Shown here piece after piece: positions 31,889 to 41,586 of a DNA stretch of 64,000 bases (the first letter of the stretch is position 1; every line of letters starts with the position of its first letter). Both the position numbers and the translations under genes were made by a program. Below the pieces are notes generated by a model. It was not told the DNA's origin, did not search any database, and was given only the letters and a program-made list of their open reading frames with translations. Source of the DNA: Persicaria tinctoria. Its lineage: Eukaryota; Streptophyta; Magnoliopsida; Caryophyllales; Polygonaceae. Where the stretch lies: assembly GCA_037127255.1 (NCBI GenBank), contig JBANSL010000017.1, forward strand, positions 46,075,745 through 46,139,744, read 5' to 3'.

Positions 31889-34071
31889 TGTTGTTTACAG
31901 GAGGATGGTCAAGTATGAAATAAATATTAAATAAAGTTCAGACTGACTTCCCTGTCTCAGCAAATAAATACAAGACTTCCTCCCGTTGTAGTAAGAGAAT
32001 AGTCAGGATCGAATCCACGAGGAAGCACGTCAGCAGTTCTCAGGTAGCTGTAAATTCTCACAGACAGAGCAGCAGAAAAGATAGAAACACATAAACAACG
32101 AAAGAAACAGAAATAAAAGCAGAAGCAAAGAACAAAGCAAAACAGGAAAGACAAAGCAAAGCAGAAACTAAAAGCAAAGCAAAGGTCTCGTCGATCTCGA
32201 CAAACAGCTACTCGAGATCGACCACAGCAGTCGACGACAGAAAATCGGAAATCACAGCAGACAGGCAAACCCGGCAAGGGCAACTCGATCTCGACCAAGT
32301 CAACTCGAGATCGACAAGGGCAAGTCAAGACAGAAACTTCAGAAATCGACAACAGAACAGAACTCAACTCGACCTAGACGAAGCGTACTCGAGATCGAGT
32401 ACAACCAACTCGAGATCGACAAGATCTCCTCTGTATCGACAAGAATTGACAGAAAATATAAATTGCAAATTCGAAACTAAAACTCAGATTTTTGACATAA
32501 ATAAATCAATATAATAAAAGACTTCCAAGACCAGGGTATCAACACCACAACGATAACCATGCAAAGTAACACACAAAGGCATAAAAGATCATGCTTTCCA
32601 TCAAATAACTTTCGTCATTAACAAATAGGCATATAGAGGCTTTCGCATAAATCCTAATTGTTACTAACCCTTTTTCACATAATTAATCCAAGTTGCATTA
32701 AGATCACTTTCGCTTCAATAACACAAACAAGGATCACCTTCAACTCTCGCAAAAGAATCATGCTCATAGGGATAGAAGATGAATCGCACAAAAAAATCTG
32801 ACCTTTATCGCATCGCCTCACATGGCCACCGTCGGGCTCACCCCAGCCCCAGAAGTGGGTGGACTACTCACGCCTCATCGCAATCGCAGACATTGATTGA
32901 TGAAAAGAACTAAATTGCATTAAAACTAAATTCAAAAGCCTTTACAATCCTGGCAATCAACTTTCGCAGAAAGCCAAAACCCTAAAAACCTTAGAACTCC
33001 TAAACTTCTCTGTGGAACTACTTGTCTTTCTCTGAAAATTTTCTATCCCTGAAACTGAGCCCCTAGGGCCTTATTTATAGCCTTCTAATCCTTGCTATTC
33101 AAGGATAGAATCTTCTATCTATATCTAAAATTATATCTAATTTGCTAAAAGATAAATAAATGCCATAAAGAAATAAATCAACAAGGAAAAGATCAATCTA
33201 AATAGGGTAGGTCTTCATGTCTTGATAGATTGCGTCTTTCATAGATAGAACTTGATGGATTTGGATAGAATCTTCCTCCTTTGGCCCCAAGGAATCCCAA
33301 GTCTACTCGGACAGGTCTTCGTCGACGCGTTTCTGGACACTGGCCTACTCGACCTCGACCACGGCTCGTCGACCTCGACAAGACTTGTTCGTCGACTGGA
33401 CCTCCCGGCTAGCTCTGCTCGACATGCTCGGACTTGGGCTCCTAGTGCTCGTCGATCTCGACTGGGTGGCTTGTCGATCTCGACAAGGGTCTTCCCTTCC
33501 GCTTCCGCGAGTTGGCTTCTTCGTCGGCTTCGTGCATCCCGCTGGCAGCGAGATTTTCCGCGGCAGCGAGAGGTCCGCTGCAGCGAGTGGAATCGCTGGC
33601 AGCGAGTGTCGTCAGGTCATCCTCGTCCTCGGCTTGTCGACTCCTGGTGTGGCGCTGGGCTTCGTCGATCTCGACTAGGGCTTGTCGAGATCGAGTAAAC
33701 TCCGGAAGTCGGGTTGGTCTAGCTTTCTCGATCAGGCTCTATCGACCAAGGCTGCTCGGACATGCTCGTCTAGGTCGAGTAAGAGCTACTCGAGATCGAG
33801 TAGCCTGGGTTCTCGGCTCGATTCGACTGGTTCCGCTGCTTCTTTGACCTTGGACTTCTGTAGTGGTTTTCCGAGCTTTTCTGACCTTCTGTAGAATTGC
33901 TGTAAAATGCCTCGATTTCTACGAATTAAACAGAAACTGGTGTAGATTCCATAATTTGGCAAATAAACATAAACTACATAGGTTCTGTACTATCTAAGCC
34001 CAAATGAATGCAATGTATGCAGAAATCGATATAAAAGTTACTGTAAAGCATGGCAGATTCAGCTCACAACA
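31889..34071 (-). repeat. LTR4 of array B (outer right, 5' end of the array)
   Basis: It ends CTCACAACA at 34071, directly before the second TCCCG. Private differences include AATATTAAAT near 31926, GACATGCTCGG near 33424 and TCTATCGACC near 33740. The TATA box is at 33072-33080. Confidence 0.9.
33072..33080 (-). promoter_or_regulatory. TATA box in LTR4
   Basis: It would drive transcription of unit 3 and possibly readthrough of the whole array. Confidence 0.6.
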
Positions 34072-34076
34072 TCCCG
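34072..34076. repeat. Target-site duplication TCCCG, right copy (array B)
   Basis: It pairs with 10581-10585. Joining the flanks with one copy restores the RT-1 frame. Confidence 0.9.
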
Positions 34077-35006
34077 TTTGCAGTCTGCTGAGTTGCAGGC
34101 TAAGCTCCTACGTCCTTCTGGTATCATTGCTGCTGGCCCTACTTTTGATGATGCTTGTCGTTCTTTTAATGAGACCACGGGTTCTGATCTTCTACGCAAT
34201 CCTACTGAAATCGCTGCCCCAAAACTTATGAAGAAATTGGCAGATATATATTTCGCGAAGGTTGCTGCTACATCAGACTCTGTTTTCTCATTGACTCCAC
34301 GACAGGTGGCATTATGGAAGTCTCAGCAGGGTGTTCACTCTTCTGGTTGGTTGCGTGCAGTTCCTATTTCTGGGTTGGGACAGACTATGAATGGAAGGAC
34401 ATATCGTAGTGTGCTTAGCTATCGACTGGGGGTTCCATTGTTCACAGTGTCCAGGCCTTGTCTCGCTTGTTCTCGGGTCTTTGATGGTGATGTCTATGGT
34501 GACCAAGCTGTGTCCTGCGCTGGTTCCGTGGGCATTAAACATCGACATAACCTCGTGCGCAATACTTTATTGGATATCTGCTACAAGGCAGGGATTTCTG
34601 CCGGTAAAGAGGTTGATATCGGCTTGGTTGATGGGCATGGTAAGCCCCTTCGTCCGGCGGATTTCCTCCTTTATTCCTGGGACAGCGGGCGGGATGTGTG
34701 TGTCGATTTGACGGGATGGCTGACTTTGTGCCCGGTCGCGCTGTTGTTACTGCTACTCAGCGCAAGTGTGCGAAGTATCGAGATTTGTGCACGGCGGCTG
34801 GTTATGGTTTCCTACCCTTCTCCTTCTCTTCGTTGGGAGAGTTAGATATGGATGTTGTTGCCTTGTTGAAGCGGATTCAGAAATTCTCAGTATCTCAAGA
34901 TGCGGGGACTCGTGTTGCCGCTTATATTTTTACTAGACTTAGCTTTGTTATCGCTAAGGGAGTGGGCGCCCAGATAGTATCTCGGTTGCCTACTAATTTC
35001 TTGTAA
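34077..35006 (+). pseudogene. C-terminal part of RT-1 polyprotein
   Basis: It continues the frame from 10585. Seen in order: a segment with APKLMKKLADIYF; PISGLGQTMNGRTYR; a Cys pair in CLACSRVFDGD; GDQAVSCAG; KHRHNLVRNTLLDICYKAGIS; RPADFLLYSWDSG and VDLTG. A frameshift near 34710 moves the last part (FVPGRAVVTATQRK to VSRLPTNFL) to another frame, and a short segment present in RT-2 after VDITG is missing. The C-X2-C, then GDHA/H, then RHN...RPAD...D pattern could be a restriction-like endonuclease domain (inference). The last codons lie just before the (TAA)n tail. Confidence 0.65.
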
Positions 35007-35018
35007 ATCTGTTCTTTT

Positions 35019-35019
<1 letters not shown>

Positions 35020-35100
<81 letters not shown>

Positions 35101-35112
35101 GTAATAGTAATA
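35020..35112 (+). repeat. (TAA)n tail of RT-1
   Basis: About 27 TAA units, degenerating to GTAATAG at the end. They lie directly behind the RT-1 3' end and directly before the 5' edge of RT-2. Confidence 0.9.
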
Positions 35113-37021
35113 GTCTTGGGCCTTATCTTGAAAATGCACAGTTTGGGGTTGGTGTTTCAGGTGGTGGGGAAGCAGTGCTGCATGCGGTTAACAGATTAGT
35201 GGAATCTCAGGGGTCCGATAATAGTCTGACTATGTTGTTCGTTGATTTCAAGAATGCTTTCAATCTGGTTGATCGCAGTGCTATGATCAAGGAGGTTCGT
35301 CATATGTGCCTTTTTATCGCCCACTAGGTTGAGTTCTGCTACGCTCGTCCCGCTCGGTTATATTACGGTGATCAGGTCCTCTATTCGTGTCAGGGAGTTC
35401 AGCAAGGTGACCCTCTTGGACCTCTTCTTTTCTCACTTACATTGCATCTGTTGATCCGTAAGGTTATGGATAGTTGCGAGCTAAAGCTTAATGCTTGGTA
35501 TCTTGATGATGGGACGCTGATTGGGGACACTCTGATGGTTAGCAGAGCATTGTCCATTATCAGAGAGGATAGCCCGGCCCTAGGACTTCACCTTAATATT
35601 GATAAGACAGAAATATTCTGGCCGAGTGAGGACACACGCTGTAGGGATGTTGGGGTTTTTCCTGAGCATATTTCACGTCCAGTGGGTGGAGTTAAACTCC
35701 TTGGCGGGCCTGTTAGCTTGGATCCTTCCTTTTGTAACGAGGTGATATTAAAGAGGGTTTTGAAAACCAATGCCCTGATGGAGGCTATCAGAAGGTTGGA
35801 AGATCCCCAGTGTGAGTTATTGCTTCTGCGGGCCTGCTCGGGAGTCTCTCGTCTCTACTTTGCAATGCGAACAACCCCGCCTTCATGTTTCATAAATGCG
35901 CAAGGTGTTTTTGATGATTTTTTGAGGATGTCATTGGAACATATAGTGACGCTTGGGGGTTCAGGCTTCGGCCCTCTACAGTGGCGTCTTTCTACCATGC
36001 CTATCGATTGCGGTGGCCTTGGGGTTTACACTGCTGCTGACACGCTACATTATGCTTTTCTCGCTTCAAGACTCCAATCGCGTGGGCTGCAGGATCGTAT
36101 TTTGATGGCTTCTGGAGTGTCTGGTGATGGGTCTGCTTTCGGATCAGCGACTTCTAGGTGGAGTAATGTCATTGGTGAGGATGTCTTGGACATATGTGCG
36201 GTTCAACCAGCCCCCTATCTAATGAAGAAATTGGCTAGTTGTTATTACAAACATGTCGACAAGCACCTCAAGGTAGAGTTTGCTCTTACTGGGAGGCAAG
36301 AAGCTCTGTTTGCAAACCTGAAACTCCCTATGGCCCAACAATGGTTAAAGGCTGCACCTATACCCGGTCTTGGTCAGGTTATGAACCCCGCCACCTTTCG
36401 GTCTATCATTAAATATCATCTTGGAATTGAGTTATTCCAGGCCGGAGCCAAATGTCCTGCTTGTGAGAAAGGAATTTTGGATTCGTGGGGGGATCATGCC
36501 CTTGCCTATGTTGCTGACGTTGGTGTTAAACACCGGCATAATATGGTGCGTGATGCGTTGTATGATGAGTGCTTAAAGGCCGGGATTTCTGTGCGTAGAG
36601 AAGCATCTACGGGTATGACTGATGATAGGGGAGGTGAGCTTCGCCCGGCTGATATTCTGTTCTACAATTGGTTCCAGGGCAAAGACACTTGTGTCGACAT
36701 TACTGGTACTTCTATCTTTAGCAATTCTGGTCTTTCAGGTTTCATCCCAGGTAAGGCGGCCAGAGTGGCGGCTGAAAACAAAAGGAAAAATTATGAGAAG
36801 GTTTGTGGATACAAGGGGTATCACTTTATGCCGTTTTCCTTTTCTACTATTGGTGACTTGGGGGATGATGTCATAGGACTTCTCAAGCGGATATGTGGGG
36901 TTGCTAGAGGGCTACCTGGTATAGTAGGGATACTTGTCATGTTTTGACTAGAGTTGCCTTTAGCATTCAGAAGGGTTGTGGAGCTCAGCTTGTTAGCCGG
37001 CTCCCATCCAATTTTATGTAA
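35113..37021 (+). pseudogene. Reverse transcriptase with C-terminal domain, RT-2
   Basis: Nearly intact. The frame runs from 35113 with one TAG at 35325-35327, where RT-1 has tryptophan (RWVEFCY), then is open to 36947. Motifs: GVQQGDPLGPLLFSLTLHLL, the active site AWYLDDG (the two Asp at about 35505-35510), GLHLNIDKTEIFWP and LGGPVS, then the C-terminal CPACEKG, GDHALAY, KHRHNMVRDALYDEC, RPADIL, VDITG and FIPGKAARVAAENKR. A frameshift near 36930 puts the final LVSRLPSNFM in another frame. The N-terminal part is absent, so no upstream endonuclease can be judged. Confidence 0.75.
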
Positions 37022-37032
37022 AAACTAGTTCC

Positions 37033-37033
<1 letters not shown>

Positions 37034-37092
<59 letters not shown>
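37034..37092 (+). repeat. (AAT)n tail of RT-2
   Basis: About 19 AAT units follow the RT-2 stop codon. Confidence 0.9.
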
Positions 37093-37419
37093 TAATATAT
37101 ATAATCTATACATAGATTAGATACACTTTTAGTGTGTATATGTATATGCATACGTATATACATAGTAGCATTATGCTACTGCATTCCACCAAAACAAAAC
37201 TAATGGTACTGCATTCAACCAAAAAAAAACTAATGGTACTGCATCAGTGTATATATATACACATTATACGTATATTATATGTGTATGTATATATATAGGA
37301 AAACTTGTAAAATATAATATTTTTAATAGATTTATACGTGTTACATCTTTGAAAATCGCAAAATATATCAGAAATTTTTAACTTTTTATAAACAAAAATT
37401 ATCTGAGGGACAAGGCCCG
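37093..37419. other. AT-rich stretch without a gene
   Basis: TATATA-rich low-complexity sequence, with a short repeat ACTAATGGTACTGCAT near 37200-37245. Nothing else was recognised. Confidence 0.5.
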
Positions 37420-37550
37420 TCCCGTCCCGCGAGCGACAAGGCCCGCAAAAATTACGCGGGACGAACTCCGTCCAGGTCCCGTCCCGCAAAAATTACGCGA
37501 GACGGGACGCGAGACGACCTCCGTCCCGTCCCGTCCCGCGCCCACCCCTA
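37420..37550. mobile_element. GC-rich terminal region of a probable hAT-type element
   Basis: Clusters of CCCGTCCCGC and the direct repeat CCCGCAAAAATTACGCG (37442-37458 and 37483-37499) end in GCGCCCACCCCTA at 37550. Read in reverse this gives TAGGGGTGGGCGCGGGACGG, in the style of plant hAT ends with GGGACGG subterminal repeats. No matching left end or 8-bp duplication was found. Confidence 0.35.
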
Positions 37551-37860
37551 ATGAATCATGCTTTTACAACCTCTGACCATTTCCCTATCTCAATAGAACT
37601 CAACCCAGGTCCCTCTGGAAAAGGAAAACCTTTCAAGTTCGAAAATACCTGACCTGCTAGAAAAGACAATCAAAATATCATCTGACAAGCATGGAGAGAC
37701 AATGTGTCTGGATCGCACATGTACAAAGTAAAATGAGGGAAACTAAAATTCTCAAGAAACCGGCCATATAAAAATAACAAAGGATATAAGGATATAATTA
37801 CAGGAAAACCATAAGCTTCTGGAAGGATAAATAACTAAACTATGACTCTAATATTCAAGA
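37551..37860 (+). pseudogene. L1 ORF2 fragment (end of endonuclease to start of RT)
   Basis: One frame reads HAFTTSDHFPISIELN (the SDH endonuclease motif), then KPFKFENT, QAWRDNVSGSHMYKVK, with several stops. This is the segment between the endonuclease and RT of plant L1 elements. The neighbouring parts are missing. Confidence 0.6.
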
Positions 37861-38989
37861 AAAGAGTATCACTTCCACTATCTGACTATGATAGGCTAGC
37901 GTATTTGGGTCTCACTTCGACTTTCGCTAAGGAGTGCGCGCGTTCCAGTCGAGGTCGACGTTTTCGTCCGTCAAGACGCCCTTGGATGGTGGGTCAACTA
38001 CGGTTGATCGCCCACAAATCCATGCCTTGTATCAAAAAAAAAAATTATAAAACGCGGCTTGATCCCGCGTTTCTTTCTTTTGTTTTTTTTTTTCACTTTC
38101 AGATCTTACTTCTTGTGAATGAAACGTTGTCTGAAACCGCGTTTATCTGACATACTTGTAAATTTTGAAGTTGTGAATTATTATTATTTTTGTAAATTTT
38201 TTTTTTCTTTGAATATCTTGAGAAAAAAATTCCAATTTTCTTTAAATTACCCTAATGTTAACAACATTAAACAAAAAATAATTAAATGACCCTAATACCA
38301 GTACACCACAATAAGTTGTATTTTCAGATGATTTTTTCATAATCAAATTAAAAATTGGTAATGGTTTTTACTAACTAGCTCAACTCGTTGTTACCCGGCC
38401 CGGAAGCTCCAACTACGTGAATGGCATTTCCTATTTTCGTTTGATAGAAAAGAGTTATCCTCTAGTAAAGCATTATCGTTTATCTTAGTTGGCATGAGTT
38501 GAGTATGTATTGAACTATTTATTTATTGTTTCAATCGGTCAAGAGTTATAGAAAATATTTGTTGTGCATATTTTCGGTGGGTTAAAAAAGATGATGTAGG
38601 GAGGGGTAGATTGAAAGCCCAACTAACTAAGACAAAAATGAATACAATAAATATATGGGCAGGGCCACAGCCATGTGAAACATTTAAGGAGACTGAAGAA
38701 AGCTTGTGTTGTGGGGGTGGGGGTCTATTTCTATATAGGGAGAACACGATTAATGTAACACAAGGAGAAGAAGATTTATGTATGGCTGCATATATATAAC
38801 AACGTAACGGCCTCAACGCAAGTCGAAAGGGTTTGATTTATGTGTGGGTTGGTGAGTTCTGTCAGAGCCGAGGGAACTAAAACATGCTACTCTCACTCGC
38901 TCAGTATTATTAATTTATTATACTCCATTGAGTACTGAGTAGTGTATTGTTTGTTGGTGAATATATTGATGATGCTACTCACTTATTCA
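37861..38989. other. Unassigned, mostly AT-rich stretch
   Basis: No gene is supported. There are homopolymer runs (A at about 38034, T at about 38085) and an isolated GTCGAGGTCGAC near 37949 that resembles the motif of the Athila-like LTRs. Confidence 0.4.
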
Positions 38990-39210
38990 ATAAATGATTG
39001 ATAAAGGGTTTATTTTCAAACAAAAAAAAATTTAAGATTGAAATTCCGCTATAGTATAGTAGGGTCAAGCTCGTCCGTATGGAGAAAGTCGGTGACTCAA
39101 TTCTATTTACCAAATAGCAAGAAATAGCCAGAAGAGATGGAAAATTATAGAATTTTGGGGGTTTGTGGGCTGCTGGATTTTTAGGAAAAATCAATAATAA
39201 TAAAAGTCTA
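38990..39210 (-). repeat. Degenerate fragment of an Athila-like LTR
   Basis: GGGTTTATTTTCAAACAAA...GCTATAGTATAGTAGGGTCAAGC...CGTCCGTATGGAGAAAGTC parallels the first 100 bases of the LTRs of element A (GGGTTTCTCGACCAAATAAA...CTATAGTATAGGGAAGTCAGG). It is old and lacks the rest of the LTR. Confidence 0.5.
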
Positions 39211-39250
39211 AATTTTAGGAGCTAGTGTAAGAAAAAAACCCAGAGCGAAA

Positions 39251-39448
39251 ATGAACGCGCTTCACGCGCCATCTGCTCTTCCCTCTCGAAACCCCCTTTC
39301 TAAAGAAATCGCCGCTCGCGATAACCCTAATTTCACATGCCTCTCCTATCCTAAGCTTCTCTCCTGTCAAATCTCCCCCAAAATCCTTTCTGAATCAAGC
39401 ATTAATGATGAGAATGAGTGGTTTAAGGATCCAATTGAAAGATTGCAT
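39251..39448 (+). pseudogene. Possible orphan first exon with transit-peptide-like sequence
   Basis: From ATG at 39251 a frame rich in Ser, Pro and Leu (MNALHAPSALPSRN) runs 66 residues to a good splice donor (CAT|GTAAGT at 39449). I do not recognise the protein. No matching downstream exon was seen; after about 39650 the sequence turns into L1 material. It could be the first exon of a plastid-targeted protein broken by insertions, a gene fragment carried by a transposon, or chance. Confidence 0.25.
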
Positions 39449-39929
39449 GTAAGTTCATGGCTTGTGGTTATGGAGTTCCAGTTCGGAAATCCTTGGGGGA
39501 GGAAGAAAGCCGATCGAGAAGTACGGTACGGAGAGATTTTCGGATTAAATGCTAGATTTGATCTTGTGAGTGCGAGGATGGATTGCTGGAGCAAGGATGG
39601 ATTGCTGGAGCAAGGAATGGAGTAATCGCCCCCCTCCCTGGCCTAATCCCCTACTCGTAGATGTACGGAATCCATCCTTGCGGGAGAAGGTTCTTTCTTC
39701 CGCTCCAATAGGAAGGCGGCTTGCTCTGATCGTGTATTGTTGCACGTTTTCATAGCAAAGGTATGGTGTCCTGAAAGCTGACAACGGTTGGCTTTCGTAT
39801 TCTCTTCCTTACATCTTTATAAACCAGCTCTGGTATGTGCAAATCTCTCCTACGCTCATTCTCTACTACTTTCTTGTCTCAAACTTCTCCCTTCATCAAT
39901 CTAATCTCTGTTTTATTGTTTGGCTTTCT

Positions 39930-41586
39930 ATGGCCCCGTCCGCCATGGACAAGGGAAAGAAACCTCTGGAAGACGAGTCTTTCGTCTCTCCAACCAAAAC
40001 TGCCCGCAAGGGTCCCCAAAACCCCACTTCTAGTGGTCCAGTAGAGGGAATCTCCCTTTCCTCTGCTGGAGTTCCAAAAGTAAACCAAAAGCAGGTTGAC
40101 AAACTCTTGAAGAAATCAAAGATCGATGCTGTGTCTTTGAAGGAAATCCAGGTTGACAAACTCAAGACAATGTCTCTTGCTTATCTGACACTTCTCTCTT
40201 CGCAACCATCGTCGGCAATCCTATTGAAGCAAAAGATATCCGTAAGAGAATCAAGATGGACTGGAAATTCCTGAGTGGTGGGTTCCAACTGGTGCCGTTG
40301 GCTAATCACTGGTTTGAGCTTAAATTTGACGAGAAGGCTGATCGGGACAAAGTGTGGGCTGGCAGGCCATTCCATATTGCCGGCCAACTCATGTTGCTAC
40401 GTCCCTAGGTGCAGGATTTTGATCCTTGGGCAGAATCTGTGACTGTAATGGATTTGTGGGTTCGCATTCCTGGATTGCCAACGAAATTCGTAAGCGAATC
40501 CATTCTTACATCGATCATTGAAAGGAACCGTATTGGTACGGTCTTGAGGGTGGCTGCCTTTAACCCCAATGGGGCTAGGCTTTGCTATCCTCGGATTTGT
40601 ATTAATACGGATCTAAAGAAAGTTCCTAGTAAGATGATTTTTGTGCCTAATGAAAAAGGAGAAATCGAAGCATTTCCTCTTTGGTTTGAGGATTTTCCTG
40701 AAGGGTGTGGCTGTTGTGGCTTGGCTGATCATGCTTTTGAGAATTGTCCTAAGCGAAGAGTGTGTAGCGCTCCCTCCGAGGGTATTGCGGGAGATAAACC
40801 TGAAGCAGTTGTAGCCTCTCACGGTGGAGCTGGCCCTGCTAATGATGGTAGGGAGTGGAAGACTGTAGTTCCTAAAAAACTCGCCCACTTCCACCTCCCT
40901 CCTTCGGCCATTCTAAGGCTGAATTGTGGAAATGCTTTGGTGCAAGTGTGGAGATTGGCTCTGGCTCTTCGGCTACTGATTCTTCTGTGCAATATGGAGA
41001 GGAGTCTACCACTACCACAATTGCTGTTGAGAATCTGGGTGTCCTTGGCAAAGCTGTTACAGAGAATGCTGAAGCTGGGATTATTATCCCTGCTATTGCT
41101 GAAGCTGCGAATGTAGCTTTCACTGATGAGCCTAGGGTTGAAGAGGCGATGGAGGATGAAGATATGGAGTCGGATGTTGAGGAAATTGAGGTTGAATACT
41201 ATGCTCCAGCAAATGTGGATGTAGAGGCCCCTCTTGTGGAAATCCCAGGTGATGTGAATCAAGAATTTATTGAAGCTGTCTTCCAAGATCCCGAGTATGG
41301 CGGTGTCGACAATGATGATTTTCTTGTGGAAGAGTTTCTGGATGAAGAGGTGAGTTTTGAAAATTCTATTGACTTCTCTGGCTTCCCTGCTGATTTCACA
41401 CAAGCTGATTTTGATAAGATGCTTCGAGATATCCCTGCCCCTTCTGAATTTCTTTTGCCAAATCTGTGCAAACCTGTGTTTTCAAACGCCGATTGTTTGG
41501 ACCCCCTTGTTGCTCCCTCTGGCTCACCATCGGTGACCTTGAGGTTGGAGCAGCTTGGGGTCGAGGGATCGGTTAAATCTGTGTAA
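39930..41586 (+). pseudogene. L1 ORF1 (DUF4283 / CCHC zinc-finger protein), frameshifted
   Basis: The start MAPSAMDKGKK is followed by a DUF4283-type RNA-binding region (RIKMDWKFLSGGFQLVPL...WFELKFDEKADRDKVW, then FDPWAESVTVMDLWVRIPGLP) and a zinc knuckle C-X2-C-X4-H-X4-C in GCCGLADHAFENC (about 40710-40750). This is the layout of plant L1 ORF1. Breaks: frameshifts near 40185 and 40915, and a TAG at about 40406 where tryptophan is usual. The acidic C-terminus continues to 41584. No ORF2 follows, although L1 copies normally lose the 5' and not the 3' end. Confidence 0.7.

Larger units (their letters stand above)
10586..34071 (-). mobile_element. Tandem array of Athila-like non-autonomous retrotransposon B (4 LTRs, 3 internal regions)
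   Basis: The array repeats with a period of exactly 7101 bp: LTR of 2183 bp plus internal region of 4918 bp. It starts and ends with an LTR and has a single pair of target-site duplications. Primer sites and reading frames place it on the - strand. By eye, LTR1 differs from LTRs 2-4 at about 14 sites, whereas LTRs 2-4 and the internal copies differ from one another at only a few. The array therefore arose by recent amplification after one insertion. Each unit keeps gag and protease but lacks reverse transcriptase, RNase H and integrase core, like the TR-GAG class of non-autonomous elements. Confidence 0.9.
9656..35112 (+). mobile_element. Non-LTR retrotransposon RT-1, 5'-truncated, split by array B
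   Basis: The 5' part is 9656-10585 and the 3' part 34077-35112. Removing 10586-34076 (the array plus one TCCCG copy) restores a continuous reading frame across the junction that aligns with RT-2 (35113-37092). The element ends in a long (TAA)n tract, as expected for target-primed integration. It is neither a plant L1 (no FADD box, no L1 zinc finger) nor a typical RTE element. See the separate entries for its domains. Confidence 0.8.
35113..37092 (+). mobile_element. Non-LTR retrotransposon RT-2, 5'-truncated, with (AAT)n tail
   Basis: Same family and orientation as RT-1, placed head-to-tail behind its microsatellite. It starts inside the coding region, within about 25 bp of the point where RT-1 is truncated, and ends in its own (AAT)n tract at 37034-37092. 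Confidence 0.75.
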
